Shown: piece by piece, positions 23,975 to 31,334 of the stretch | Layout of the letters: each line of letters opens with the position of its first letter | Position numbering within the stretch: position 1 is the stretch's first letter | Assembly (NCBI GenBank): GCA_025450575.1 | Contig: JANWHE010000003.1 | Span: 1-34,732, forward strand | Direction of reading: 5' to 3' | Origin: Candidatus Saccharimonadales bacterium | GTDB lineage: Bacteria; Patescibacteriota; Saccharimonadia; Saccharimonadales; UBA10212 | Length of the DNA stretch: 34,732 nucleotides | The notes under the pieces: model-generated | What the model was told of the DNA's origin: nothing | Seen by the model: only the letters and a program-made list of their open reading frames with translations | Database searches by the model: none | Translations under genes and position numbers: made by a program

Positions 23975-24003
23975 ATTATATCCTAAAAGCGTTGGCGTTT
24001 AAA
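23975..24003 (-). promoter_or_regulatory. Promoter for lemA-htpX
   Basis: TTTAAA (23998-24003) and TATAAT (23975-23980) on the minus strand are 17 bases apart. They lead to a leader of about 20 bases with AAGGAG and AGGGA. Confidence 0.55.
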
Positions 24004-24023
24004 AAGGTTATTATTGAAAGAGC

Positions 24024-25193
24024 ATGAAACGAGTCATCGTTCTAGCCGGCTTGATTGTAATTTTAGCTTTAGCCCTTTATTCGCGGCCGGTGCCTTTGGC
24101 TGTCCCGACAGTCGATACGCTAGAGCCGCCTAAAACGGCGGCTATCGCCCTGCCCTGGCCGGCGAGTGGCCAGGGGGCGCTAGGCGCCCAAGGTTACGGG
24201 GTATTGGAGACTCACGGCGACGCAACGCCGCTGCCCATCGCCAGCACGGCCAAAGTTATAACGGCGCTGGCCGTGCTTCAGAAAAAGCCCATCGCAGCCG
24301 GCAGCCAAGGGCCGATGATTACGCTCAGCCAAAAAGACGTCGACTTGTTTGACTATTACTACCTAAACAACGGGTCGGTGGCTCAAGTCCAAGCCGGCGA
24401 GCAGATTACCGAATATCAGGCGCTTCAAGCCATACTGCTGCCTTCGGCCAATAACCTGGCTGACACTTTGGCGATATGGGCCTTCGGCTCTATTAACTCC
24501 TATACGGCCTACGCCAATAATATGGTCAGGTCTATGGGCCTGACCCAGACCAAAGTAGGCGATGCCACCGGTTTTAACGACGATACGTTCAGTACCGCCA
24601 GCGATATGGTCAAGCTGGGCCTGACGGCCATCAGTAATCCCGTTATTGCGGCTATAGCCGCCCAGCCATCGGCGGATTTACCGGTGGCGGGCACCGTCCA
24701 AAACGTCAACTGGCTGCTGGGCCAGGACGGCGTGGTGGGTATCAAGACCGGCAATACCGATAAGGCCGGCGGCTGTTACCTATTCGCCGCCCGGCGGCAG
24801 GTCTTGGACCATCAATTAACGTTAGTCGGAGCTATCTTGGACGATACCAGTCTTAATGACGCTATCCACCAGGCCGATTCGATCGTCAAAGCCAGCGATG
24901 CCGGATTTGAAAAGATTACGCCGGTTCAAAAGAGTCAGGCGGTAGCCAACTATCAAACGCCTTGGCAAGCCGCCGCGCGCGTCCAGTCCGCCAAATCCTT
25001 ATCGCTCCTGGTTTGGAAAGGCCAGACCGTCAAAATCATCAGCAATCCCCGGTCCCTGCCGGCGCCGGCCCGCTCTGGTAAGGCGGCCGGCACTATAACG
25101 GTGATCAGCGGCCAGCAATCAGCTACCGGCCAACTGGTATTGGCCGACAGCCTGCCCGGTCCCTCTTGGCGCTGGCGAATCTTCCACCGCTAA
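24024..25193 (+). CDS. D-alanyl-D-alanine carboxypeptidase (PBP5-like)
   Basis: This enzyme trims the terminal D-Ala of peptidoglycan stems outside the membrane. All three active-site motifs are present: SxxK at S74-K77 (PIASTAKVITALAVLQ), SxN at S141-N143 (LLPSANNLADTLAIWAFGS) and KTG at 240-242 (VVGIKTGNTDKAGGCYLF). An N-terminal helix (VIVLAGLIVILALALYS) is a signal peptide or anchor. About 100 residues follow the catalytic domain, as in PBP5-type enzymes, though no amphipathic anchor helix is obvious. It diverges from lemA. It acts on the product chain that ddl and murF complete. Confidence 0.93.
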   Translation: MKRVIVLAGLIVILALALYSRPVPLAVPTVDTLEPPKTAAIALPWPASGQGALGAQGYGVLETHGDATPLPIASTAKVITALAVLQKKPIAAGSQGPMITLSQKDVDLFDYYYLNNGSVAQVQAGEQITEYQALQAILLPSANNLADTLAIWAFGSINSYTAYANNMVRSMGLTQTKVGDATGFNDDTFSTASDMVKLGLTAISNPVIAAIAAQPSADLPVAGTVQNVNWLLGQDGVVGIKTGNTDKAGGCYLFAARRQVLDHQLTLVGAILDDTSLNDAIHQADSIVKASDAGFEKITPVQKSQAVANYQTPWQAAARVQSAKSLSLLVWKGQTVKIISNPRSLPAPARSGKAAGTITVISGQQSATGQLVLADSLPGPSWRWRIFHR

Positions 25194-25195
25194 AT

Positions 25196-25212
25196 ATACT
25201 TAACAAGTCAAG
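25196..25212 (+). repeat. 17-bp motif, copy 2 (see 1203)
   Basis: ATACTTAACAAGTCAAG, identical to 1203-1219 and again starting three bases after a plus-strand stop codon. Here the flanks pair less well, so no good hairpin forms. Confidence 0.7.
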
Positions 25213-25214
25213 CA

Positions 25215-25243
25215 TTATTGCTCTCTGTTATTTATGCTAAGAT
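25215..25243 (+). promoter_or_regulatory. Possible promoter for tRNA-Leu(CAG)
   Basis: TTATTG (25215-25220) and TAAGAT (25238-25243) are 17 bases apart. A TGN extension precedes the -10 box, and the tRNA begins 16 bases later. Confidence 0.4.
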
Positions 25244-25259
25244 ATTACATGTTATTCTC

Positions 25260-25346
25260 GGGCGAATGGCGAAATTGGTAGACGCGCTAGCTTCAGGAGC
25301 TAGTGTCCGCAAGGACGTGGAGGTTCAAGTCCTCTTTCGCCCACCA
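25260..25346 (+). tRNA. tRNA-Leu (anticodon CAG)
   Basis: Class II tRNA of 87 bases: acceptor GGGCGAA/TTCGCCC, anticodon stem CTAGC/GCTAG around TTCAGGA (CAG, reads CTG), long variable arm GTGTCCGCAAGGACGT, T-arm GAGG-TTCAAGT-CCTC, and encoded CCA. Confidence 0.96.
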
Positions 25347-25380
25347 CGAATAATTAGCATCAATATAAGCCAAAAGGCTC

Positions 25381-25386
25381 TAAAAT
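25381..25386 (+). promoter_or_regulatory. -10 box for the FAD-linked oxidase, leaderless type
   Basis: TAAAAT lies six bases before ATG 25393, and there is no Shine-Dalgarno sequence. A small hairpin (AGCC/GGCT) lies just upstream. Confidence 0.45.
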
Positions 25387-25392
25387 AAATAT

Positions 25393-27021
25393 ATGAGCAA
25401 AATTGCCGACTATCTGCAGGAGCACCTCGACGGCGAGGTGACCGATTCGCTAGAGGTGCGGCGTTTTTTTTCGACCGACGCCAGCATACTGCAGATAATG
25501 CCCTCGGTGATCGTTTACCCGATTAACGAAAACGATGTCCGCAAGATCGCCCGCTTTTCCTGGCAACTGGCCCAGCGCGGCAAGCTCCTGCCCATCACCG
25601 CTCGCGGCGGCGGCAGCGACACTTCCGGCGCGGCTATCGGCAGCGGCATCATGATGGTCTTCACGGCCCACATGAACCGGATCATCACACTGGACCCTAA
25701 GAAAGAATTCGTCACCGTCGAGCCGGGTATCACTTTCGGCAGTTTACAGCAGACGCTTTATACCCACGGCCTGTTTCTGCCCCCCTATCCCGTTTCCAGC
25801 GCTTATGCCACGGTGGGCGGCGGCTTGGCCAATAATGCTATCGGCGAAAAGTCGGTGAAGTACGGCGCGCTGGGAAAATACGTCGAAAAACTGAGCGTGG
25901 TCTTAGCTAACGGAGAGGTTATAGAAACCAAGCCTCTCACTAAACGCGAACTTAATAAAAAACTTGGGCTGACCAGCCTGGAAGGCGACATCTATCGCGG
26001 TATCGATACCCTGCTTGAGGAAAACCATTCACTGCTGCAGGACGAACGCCAGCGTATCCGGACATTGCACAACCGAGCCGGCTATAACCTGTTCGACATC
26101 AAGAAAAAGAACACTTTCGATCTGACGCCTCTGTTCTTGGGGTCGCAGGGTTCGCTGGGAATCATCACCGAAGCCACCCTGCAGCTGGTGCCGCATAATC
26201 CCCAGACCGAGCTGGCCATACTGTCGCTAGACAGCCTGGCCGAACTGCAGGACCTGCTGCCACGGATCATCGACCTAAAACCCAGCATCTGCGAAATGAT
26301 AAATAAGACCACGGTCTACGAGATAACCCGCTTGAGTCCGAATCAGCTGCGTGGCGTGCTGGACAATCCTTCGGCCGATATCCACCTGATCTTAGAATTC
26401 GATGACAGCAAGGAAGGTTCCCAGAAGAAAGCCTTGAAATCGCTCCAAAAGCTAGCCGAGCGCGGCGGCGGTTACTTACGGGTAGCCGACAATAATGACG
26501 AGCGGGAGAAGATTAACAAACTGCGGCGGTCGGTAGCCACGCTTTTCTTCGAGACCCGAGGCAACGCTAAGGCCGTGCCGGTCGCCGAAGACGTATCCTT
26601 GCCCCTGGACCGACTGGCCGACTTTTTGCATAAAGCTATCGATATCTACGCCGCCGCCCAGCTGAAGCCGGCCATATGGGGCCACGCCGGCGACGGCGTC
26701 GTCAAGATGCATCCGGTCTTGGATCTGGCCCAGACCGGCGACCGCCAGAAGCTCTTCAAGGTTTCGGACCTGATCTATAACACGGCGCTGACGATGGGCG
26801 GCAGCATCAGTGCCAGTTCCGGCGACGGCCGCGTTCGAGCGCCCTACCTGGGCCACGTCTACGGCAAAGAGGCCCGCCAGCTAATGCTGGCCGTCAAAAA
26901 GATCTGCGATCCGCACGGTATCTTAAACCGCGGCGTCAAGACCGCCTCGGCCCAAGAAGTCAAAGCCATGATGCGCAGCGAATACCACCATCAGCGCCAC
27001 GATTATCTGCCGCACAGCTAG
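25393..27021 (+). CDS. FAD-linked oxidase, GlcD/D-lactate dehydrogenase-like
   Basis: The 542-residue flavoprotein has the PCMH FAD-binding domain: PITARGGGSDTSGAAIGSGI contacts the diphosphate, with VTVEPGITFGSLQQTL and SSAYATVGGGLANNAIGEKS following. Further on are GSQGSLGIITEATLQLVP and a FAD-oxidase C-terminal domain ending AVKKICDPHGILNRGVK. In glycolate and D-lactate enzymes the C-terminal domain carries HAGDGNxH and EHGxG. Here they read WGHAGDGVVKMHPVLD and SASSGDGRVRAPY, so the second His is lost and the acceptor site may differ. A 2-hydroxyacid is the likely substrate class. No partner iron-sulfur subunit is adjacent. Confidence 0.85.
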   Translation: MSKIADYLQEHLDGEVTDSLEVRRFFSTDASILQIMPSVIVYPINENDVRKIARFSWQLAQRGKLLPITARGGGSDTSGAAIGSGIMMVFTAHMNRIITLDPKKEFVTVEPGITFGSLQQTLYTHGLFLPPYPVSSAYATVGGGLANNAIGEKSVKYGALGKYVEKLSVVLANGEVIETKPLTKRELNKKLGLTSLEGDIYRGIDTLLEENHSLLQDERQRIRTLHNRAGYNLFDIKKKNTFDLTPLFLGSQGSLGIITEATLQLVPHNPQTELAILSLDSLAELQDLLPRIIDLKPSICEMINKTTVYEITRLSPNQLRGVLDNPSADIHLILEFDDSKEGSQKKALKSLQKLAERGGGYLRVADNNDEREKINKLRRSVATLFFETRGNAKAVPVAEDVSLPLDRLADFLHKAIDIYAAAQLKPAIWGHAGDGVVKMHPVLDLAQTGDRQKLFKVSDLIYNTALTMGGSISASSGDGRVRAPYLGHVYGKEARQLMLAVKKICDPHGILNRGVKTASAQEVKAMMRSEYHHQRHDYLPHS

Positions 27022-27041
27022 CATGTGGGCGGTTTTACCCT

Positions 27042-27047
27042 TATAAT
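27042..27047 (+). promoter_or_regulatory. -10 box for the ABC exporter operon
   Basis: TATAAT lies ten bases before the GTG start at 27058, leaving a leader of only a few bases. Confidence 0.45.
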
Positions 27048-27057
27048 GTCTGCTTAA

Positions 27058-27972
27058 GTGATCGAAGCTAAAAACCTCACCAAAAAATACCGTAAAAAGA
27101 CTGCTGTCAGCAATTTGTCATTCACCGTGGAGACCGGCAAGGTCACTGGTTTTTTAGGGCCTAACGGCGCCGGCAAAAGCACTACTATGCGGCTGATGCT
27201 CGGCCTTGATAACGGTAAGGGCTCAACCAGCTATGACGACAAGCCGCTGCACGAATACGACGATCCCTCCAAAGTTGTCGGTATCCTACTTGAGGCTAAG
27301 GCTTTCCACCCCACCCGCACTGCCCGCCGGCACCTGTCAATCCTGGCAACCGCTGGCAATATTCCACACAGCCGGGCTGACGAAGTCCTGGATTTAGTCG
27401 GGCTTAAAGACGTCGCTAAGGATAAGCCCGGTAAATTCAGCTTAGGTATGAGCCAGCGGTTAGGCATCGCCGCGGCCATCTTGGGCGAACCCAAATACCT
27501 GATACTTGATGAACCCGCCAATGGCCTGGACCCCGAAGGCATCGCGTGGATGAGGCAGTTTCTACGCGATTACGCCAAGGATGGCAGGGGCGTATTTGTT
27601 TCGAGCCATCTTTTAAGCGAGATGGCCCAGCTGGCCGACAACACGGTGGTCATTGGTAAAGGCAAACTGATTGCCGATACATCGATGGACAAGCTGATTG
27701 CTGGTGCCGGCAGCACCGTTTTCGTGCGTGTCAGTAACCAATCAGCCCTGGCAAAAGCCCTGGACCGGGCCGGCATGAAGTACCAAAAAGAGAACGCGGG
27801 TTTAGCGGTTGCCGGAGTCAAAACCGACGATGTCGGCAAACTGGCCCACGAATCGAAAGTTACCGTCCTGGAGCTTTCGGCCCAGGCCGCCTCGCTGGAA
27901 AAAGCCTTTTTGGAGTTAACCGAAGGAGCTGCCGAATACGAAGCCCATAGTCAAAAGGAGGCCCGAAAATGA
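27058..27972 (+). CDS. ABC transporter ATP-binding protein
   Basis: The 304-residue ATPase has Walker A GPNGAGKST, a Q-loop region, signature LGMSQRLGIAAAIL (LSGGQ is degenerate), Walker B YLILDEPANGLDP and the switch His in FVSSHLLSEMA. About 90 C-terminal residues follow the nucleotide-binding domain, as in the BcrA/NatA group. It energises the membrane protein encoded next, with which it overlaps by four bases. The start is GTG. This pair type exports peptides, antibiotics or sodium; which one applies here is not visible. A two-component or GntR regulator, often seen beside such pairs, is absent. Confidence 0.94.
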   Translation: MIEAKNLTKKYRKKTAVSNLSFTVETGKVTGFLGPNGAGKSTTMRLMLGLDNGKGSTSYDDKPLHEYDDPSKVVGILLEAKAFHPTRTARRHLSILATAGNIPHSRADEVLDLVGLKDVAKDKPGKFSLGMSQRLGIAAAILGEPKYLILDEPANGLDPEGIAWMRQFLRDYAKDGRGVFVSSHLLSEMAQLADNTVVIGKGKLIADTSMDKLIAGAGSTVFVRVSNQSALAKALDRAGMKYQKENAGLAVAGVKTDDVGKLAHESKVTVLELSAQAASLEKAFLELTEGAAEYEAHSQKEARK

Positions 27973-28730
27973 TGGCCGCCTTAAAAGCCGAATTCAAAAA
28001 ACTGCTGACGGTCCGTTCGACCTATTTCATTTCGGGCTTGGTCATCTTATTCGTAATTTTCATTGCCTTTTACGTCACCGGTTGGCGGCTGGCATCTAGT
28101 GATCTGCACAGCTCGACCCAGCTGGCTAGCGACGTAACCGGCGCTCTCAATCTCATGGTTTTCGGAGCTGTTATCGCTATCCTGCTAGTGACCCACGAGT
28201 ATCGCTATAACACTATTATTTATACCCTGACTAACAGCAATAGCCGCAGCAAAGTCTTGTTTGCTAAGCTCGTAGTCGCCAGCTCTTACGCCCTGGCCCT
28301 GGCGATGGTTATCGGTGTTTTATCACCCGTTATGACGTACCTAGGAGTCCATGCCGCTGGGCATAGTTTAGTTCCGCAGACCCTTGATTACGGTAATTTA
28401 GTCTGGCGAGGACTTTTCTATGGCTGGGGCTATGGCATGGCCGGACTGCTTCTAGCTCTTTTGCTACGCAACCAGGTGGCTGCTATTGTCGCCCTGTTTG
28501 TAATACCTGGACCGGTCGAACAGCTGCTTAGCCTCCTTCTCAAGCACAATACGGTATATTTGCCGTTTACCGCCCTTAACCAGGTCATTAGCATGGGTGA
28601 CGGCGAGCCCCGGATCGGCAGGATCTCACCTAGCCGCGGCGCTCTCATCTTCCTTGTATATATCGTAGTCGGCTGGATAGCTGCTTGGTATCTGTTCTTA
28701 CACCGCGACGCTACCAAACTCGATTCATAA
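27969..28730 (+). CDS. ABC-2 type permease
   Basis: The 253-residue protein has six hydrophobic segments (about 20-38, 55-75, 100-125, 140-165, 170-190 and 225-245). The start MMAALKAEFKKLLTVRSTYF and the first loop fit the ABC-2 permease pattern, and HEYRYNTIIYTLTNSNSRSK is the typical cytoplasmic coupling segment (E-Y-R-x-x-T-x-x-Y). It partners the preceding ATPase. Two hairpins follow its stop codon. Confidence 0.85.
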   Translation: MMAALKAEFKKLLTVRSTYFISGLVILFVIFIAFYVTGWRLASSDLHSSTQLASDVTGALNLMVFGAVIAILLVTHEYRYNTIIYTLTNSNSRSKVLFAKLVVASSYALALAMVIGVLSPVMTYLGVHAAGHSLVPQTLDYGNLVWRGLFYGWGYGMAGLLLALLLRNQVAAIVALFVIPGPVEQLLSLLLKHNTVYLPFTALNQVISMGDGEPRIGRISPSRGALIFLVYIVVGWIAAWYLFLHRDATKLDS

Positions 28731-28748
28731 AGACAGTCAAAGAGTTAG

Positions 28749-28806
28749 GTTCGCCCTCTAGTCTACCCCGATTTACGCGGAGCTGCGTAAAACGGAAAGA
28801 GGGAAC
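28749..28806 (+). other. Nested stem-loop downstream of the ABC operon
   Basis: GTTCGCCCTCT at the left pairs with AGAGGGAAC at the right (one bulged base), and inside CCGATTTACGC pairs with GCGTAAAACGG around GGAGCT. The element is 58 bases and precedes a second hairpin by seven bases. It is too regular to be chance; its role is unknown. Confidence 0.5.
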
Positions 28807-28813
28807 AATACGA

Positions 28814-28860
28814 AACCCCGCTATTTTTCGGCTACTTGATTGCCGAAAAAAAGCGGGGTT
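28814..28860. terminator. Bidirectional terminator hairpin
   Basis: AACCCCGCT pairs with AGCGGGGTT and, inside, TTTTTCGGC pairs with GCCGAAAAA, each arm separated by one unpaired A. It lies between the ABC operon (plus) and tRNA-Val (minus) and could end both. U-rich tracts are weak on both sides. Confidence 0.6.
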
Positions 28861-28876
28861 GATTTTGATTCTGACG

Positions 28877-28953
28877 TGGTGGGATTGGAGGGACTCGAAC
28901 CCCCGACATCCTCGGTGTAAACGAGGCGCTCTAGCCAACTGAGCTACAATCCC
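28877..28953 (-). tRNA. tRNA-Val (anticodon TAC)
   Basis: Acceptor GGGATTG/CAATCCC, D-arm GCTCAGTTGGCTAGAGC, anticodon stem CCTCG/CGAGG around TTTACAC (TAC, reads GTA and GTG), T-arm GGGGG-TTCGAGT-CCCTC, encoded CCA. Confidence 0.96.
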
Positions 28954-29038
28954 TGGTGGGTGAGAGAGGACTTGAACCTCCACGCCTTGCGGCACAGCCA
29001 CCTCAAGGCTGCGTGTATACCAATTTCACCACTCACCC
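28954..29038 (-). tRNA. tRNA-Leu (anticodon GAG)
   Basis: Class II tRNA: acceptor GGGTGAG/CTCACCC, anticodon stem CAGCC/GGCTG around TTGAGGT (GAG, reads CTC and CTT), long variable arm, T-arm GAGG-TTCAAGT-CCTC, encoded CCA. Its last base abuts the first base of tRNA-Val, with no spacer, so the pair must be cut from one transcript. Confidence 0.95.
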
Positions 29039-29057
29039 GTTTTTAAAGAACCTGTAC

Positions 29058-29086
29058 ATATTACTAAAAAACAGGGGTAAGTACAA
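29058..29086 (-). promoter_or_regulatory. Promoter for tRNA-Leu(GAG)-tRNA-Val
   Basis: TTGTAC (29081-29086) and TAATAT (29058-29063) on the minus strand are 17 bases apart, about 19 bases upstream of the first tRNA. Confidence 0.55.
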
Positions 29087-29139
29087 TCAGTTAGCACTAT
29101 TTGTCCGTTTGGATATACAATAATATCAAGGGGAGATTT

Positions 29140-29901
29140 ATGGGATTTCTAATTTTTATAATCATCGTTCTGGTCATCTGGGTCTTAACCGGGATACGGA
29201 TCATCAACCAATACGAACGCGGCGTAGTGCTACGGCTGGGCAAAGTCCGGCCGGGGGTCAAGGAGCCGGGTCTGAGACTGATAATCCCTATCGTGGACCA
29301 GATGCGCAAAATCAGCATCCGCATAGTGACGCTGCCGGTAGACAGCCAGCAGGTCATTACCAAAGATAACGTTTCTATAGACGTGGCGGCGGTGGCTTAT
29401 TACCAGGTCAAGGACGCCATCAAATCGGTCGTCGAAATCGAGAATGTCATCAGCGCCACTTACCAGATCGCTCAGACTACCGTCCGTAACGTGGTCGGCC
29501 AAAGCGCGCTGGACGAAGTACTTAGCAACACCGCCGACATCAACGATAAGATCAAAGAAATACTAGATACCGCCACCGCCGGCTGGGGTATCTACGTCAG
29601 CACCGTAGAGCTTAAAGATATAAAACTGCCGGACAGCATGCAGCGGGCCATGGCCCGCCAGGCTGAGGCCGAGCGTGAAAAGCGGGCCAAGATAATCGCC
29701 GCCGAGGGTGAAAAACTCAGCGCCGCGGCCCTTGGCGACGCTGCCGACATCATCGCCAAACATCCTATCGCTCTGCAGCTGCGCAACCTGCAGACCCTTA
29801 CCGAGATCTCCAGCGAAAAGAACAGCACCGTTATCTTCCCCGCCCAATTTATGAGCACCGTCGAAGATATCAAGTCATTCCTGGCCAAAGAAAAGAAATA
29901 A
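29140..29901 (+). CDS. Slipin/stomatin-like SPFH protein
   Basis: The 253-residue protein has one N-terminal helix ([17 protein letters not shown]) and an SPFH domain: [55 protein letters not shown] and the helix [20 protein letters not shown]. Stomatin-like proteins form oligomers at membranes and organise them. The usual NfeD partner is not adjacent. I place the start at ATG 29140, because AAGGGGAG lies about six bases upstream. A TTG at 29101 in frame would add 13 residues that break the hydrophobic start. A hairpin follows the stop. Confidence 0.92.
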   Translation: MGFLIFIIIVLVIWVLTGIRIINQYERGVVLRLGKVRPGVKEPGLRLIIPIVDQMRKISIRIVTLPVDSQQVITKDNVSIDVAAVAYYQVKDAIKSVVEIENVISATYQIAQTTVRNVVGQSALDEVLSNTADINDKIKEILDTATAGWGIYVSTVELKDIKLPDSMQRAMARQAEAEREKRAKIIAAEGEKLSAAALGDAADIIAKHPIALQLRNLQTLTEISSEKNSTVIFPAQFMSTVEDIKSFLAKEKK

Positions 29902-29902
29902 A

Positions 29903-29926
29903 AAACCTCAGTAAAGGCTGAGGTTT
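29903..29926. terminator. Bidirectional terminator, slipin / tRNA-Phe
   Basis: AAACCTCAG and CTGAGGTTT form a 9-bp stem with a six-base loop. On the minus strand it is followed by TTTTTTATTTC-like sequence, a good terminator for tRNA-Phe. On the plus strand the T-tract is short. Confidence 0.75.
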
Positions 29927-29928
29927 CG

Positions 29929-30004
29929 TGGTGGCTCCTCCCAGACTCGAACTGGGGACACAAGGCTCTTCAGGCCTCTGCTCTACCAACTGAGCTAAAG
30001 AGCC
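29929..30004 (-). tRNA. tRNA-Phe (anticodon GAA)
   Basis: Acceptor GGCTCTT/AGGAGCC with G-U and mismatch-tolerant last pairs, D-arm GCTCAGTTGGTAGAGC, anticodon stem GAGGC/GCCTT around CTGAAGA (GAA), T-arm CCCAG-TTCGAGT-CTGGG, encoded CCA. Confidence 0.95.
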
Positions 30005-30014
30005 ACGCTAAGTA

Positions 30015-30044
30015 ATTCTATTACAGATTAGCGCCTCTAGGCAA
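30015..30044 (-). promoter_or_regulatory. Promoter for tRNA-Phe
   Basis: TTGCCT (30039-30044) and TAGAAT (30015-30020) on the minus strand are 18 bases apart, ten bases upstream of the tRNA. Confidence 0.5.
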
Positions 30045-30126
30045 TGAGGGGTTGGAGTAAGTTATTTTACTGCGCCATTTTGTTTCTTCTGTAAATATCA
30101 ATATGTAATAAGCAGGAGGGTTAGCT

Positions 30127-31020
30127 ATGCGCAGATTTATCTATGGTTTGGCGGCACTTGGTTCAAGTTTATTAATGGCGATCGGCTTACCTTTAGCGGC
30201 TAAGGCCGCGGCGACCGTTACCGTGACGCCTCAGTCGATGGATGGCTGGGCTTTCGTGGACGACACTAACGATACCACCGTTACGGCGACCGGACACATG
30301 ATCAAGGGTCCCGGGACTCCGCCTTTGGGAATCGGCAGCGCCGAGTTGGAGACAACCTCTCCTATCGACGGCCAAGCCTTGATGAAAAACGCTTACGCCG
30401 GCCGGAAGTTCTCTGACCTGACAACCCTTACCTACTCAACCTATGTCAAGGCCGGTAACGGCACTATCGCGCCGTCCGTGCAGTTCAGCGTAGATAAGGA
30501 TGTCACCGATAGCATAACTTCTTGGCAGGGCCGCGTCGTGTTTGAGCCGTATCTGAACGGTACGGTCACTGACGGCCAGTGGCAGTCCTGGGCGGCAAAC
30601 AATGGCAACTGGTGGCTGACAAAGCCCGGGCTGTTCAACGATACGTGTCCTCAATCATCACCGTGCACCTTAAACGACCTAATATCCGCGTTCCCGAATA
30701 TAGGGGTTAACGGCGGTTCTAACGCCCAAATCCTATTTAAAGCCGGTTCTGGCTGGACGACCCAGTTCGTCGGCGACGTAGACGCTTTAACTGTCGCTTT
30801 CTCTGGCAATCCTACCACCTACGACTTCGAGCCTTACCAAATAGCCAGCACCACGGACCAATGTAAGAACAATGGCTATAAGGATGTCCGCGACGGCGAC
30901 GGCCAGGAGTTCAAGAACCAGGGCCAATGCGTCAGCTGGGTCCAGCACAATGTCAACGGCAACGGCCAAGGCAACACCCAGCATCAGAGCGCGGCTACCA
31001 ACAACAACCCTTCGTTCTAA
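30127..31020 (+). CDS. Secreted protein with C-terminal FKNQGQCVSWV motif
   Basis: The 297-residue protein has a classic signal peptide (MRRFIYGLAALGSSLLMAIG, cleavage likely after LAAKAAA). The mature region of about 200 residues is rich in Thr, Gly, Asn and aromatic residues and looks like a beta-sandwich (STYVKAGNGTIAPSVQFSVD). A C-terminal segment reads DQCKNNGYKDVRDGDGQEFK then NQGQCVSWV. This DQCKxxGW...FKNQGxCVSxV pattern ends many secreted proteins of Saccharibacteria and actinobacteria; I know no established function for it. Two Cys in it could pair, as could the pair in DTCPQSSPCTL. ATG 30127 has AGGAGGG at good distance. The AT-richer block begins shortly after. Confidence 0.75.
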   Translation: MRRFIYGLAALGSSLLMAIGLPLAAKAAATVTVTPQSMDGWAFVDDTNDTTVTATGHMIKGPGTPPLGIGSAELETTSPIDGQALMKNAYAGRKFSDLTTLTYSTYVKAGNGTIAPSVQFSVDKDVTDSITSWQGRVVFEPYLNGTVTDGQWQSWAANNGNWWLTKPGLFNDTCPQSSPCTLNDLISAFPNIGVNGGSNAQILFKAGSGWTTQFVGDVDALTVAFSGNPTTYDFEPYQIASTTDQCKNNGYKDVRDGDGQEFKNQGQCVSWVQHNVNGNGQGNTQHQSAATNNNPSF

Positions 31021-31094
31021 ATAGTCCTCAATAGTCCGCGTTTTTGTTAGATGAGTTACAGAGCGTAACCGGCCGGTGTAATAAGCTGGACGTC

Positions 31095-31193
31095 ATGGGT
31101 AAAGAGGTCAAAAAGTTCCAGGATATCAAACCGATTATAAAGCCGCGCCCAAAGCGAGTTCGGCGGCGGCTAATCGGCGCTCACCTGGATTAA
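31095..31193 (+). CDS. Possible 32-residue basic peptide
   Basis: ATG 31095 opens MGKEVKKFQDIKPIIKPRPK followed by RVRRRLIGAHLD and TAA. The peptide is highly basic and Pro-containing. TTACAG and TGTAAT 16 bases apart lie upstream, with the -10 about a dozen bases before the ATG. No family is recognised. It fills most of the 314-base gap between the secreted protein and the MFS gene, together with the tRNA remnant. Chance occurrence cannot be ruled out. Confidence 0.35.
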   Translation: MGKEVKKFQDIKPIIKPRPKRVRRRLIGAHLD

Positions 31194-31198
31194 AAAAA

Positions 31199-31272
31199 TA
31201 CAGGTAGGGAGACTCTAGCTCCCGACCTGTAGCTTGATAAGGGGACGCCCTAAACAACTGAGTTACACCTGC
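31199..31272 (-). pseudogene. Decayed tRNA gene (perhaps from tRNA-Asp)
   Basis: On the minus strand an acceptor GCAGGTG/TACCTGT (two G-U pairs) and a D-arm region TAACTCAGTTGTTTAGGGCG are present. The variable region AGGTC and T-stem GGGAG/CTCCC are intact. The anticodon stem is destroyed: TCCCC faces GCTAC. The loop TTATCAA would give an ATC anticodon, not used in bacteria. The T-loop is CTAGAGT instead of TTCGAGT, and no CCA is encoded, unlike all intact tRNAs here. The D-arm most resembles tRNA-Asp. It sits at the boundary to the AT-rich accessory segment. Confidence 0.65.
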
Positions 31273-31322
31273 TTAGTGATAGCTGGGTTATTTACTATTA
31301 TTCACCTGCTGATAACTTATGT

Positions 31323-31328
31323 TATATT
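31323..31328 (+). promoter_or_regulatory. -10 box for the MFS transporter, leaderless type
   Basis: TATATT lies six bases before the GTG start at 31335. No ribosome-binding site is possible in between. Confidence 0.5.
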
Positions 31329-31334
31329 CAGGGC

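Noticed and set aside
29101-29139. TTG start for the slipin gene
   Set aside because: The ATG at 29140 has a proper AAGGGGAG site, and the added residues do not fit the N-terminal helix.
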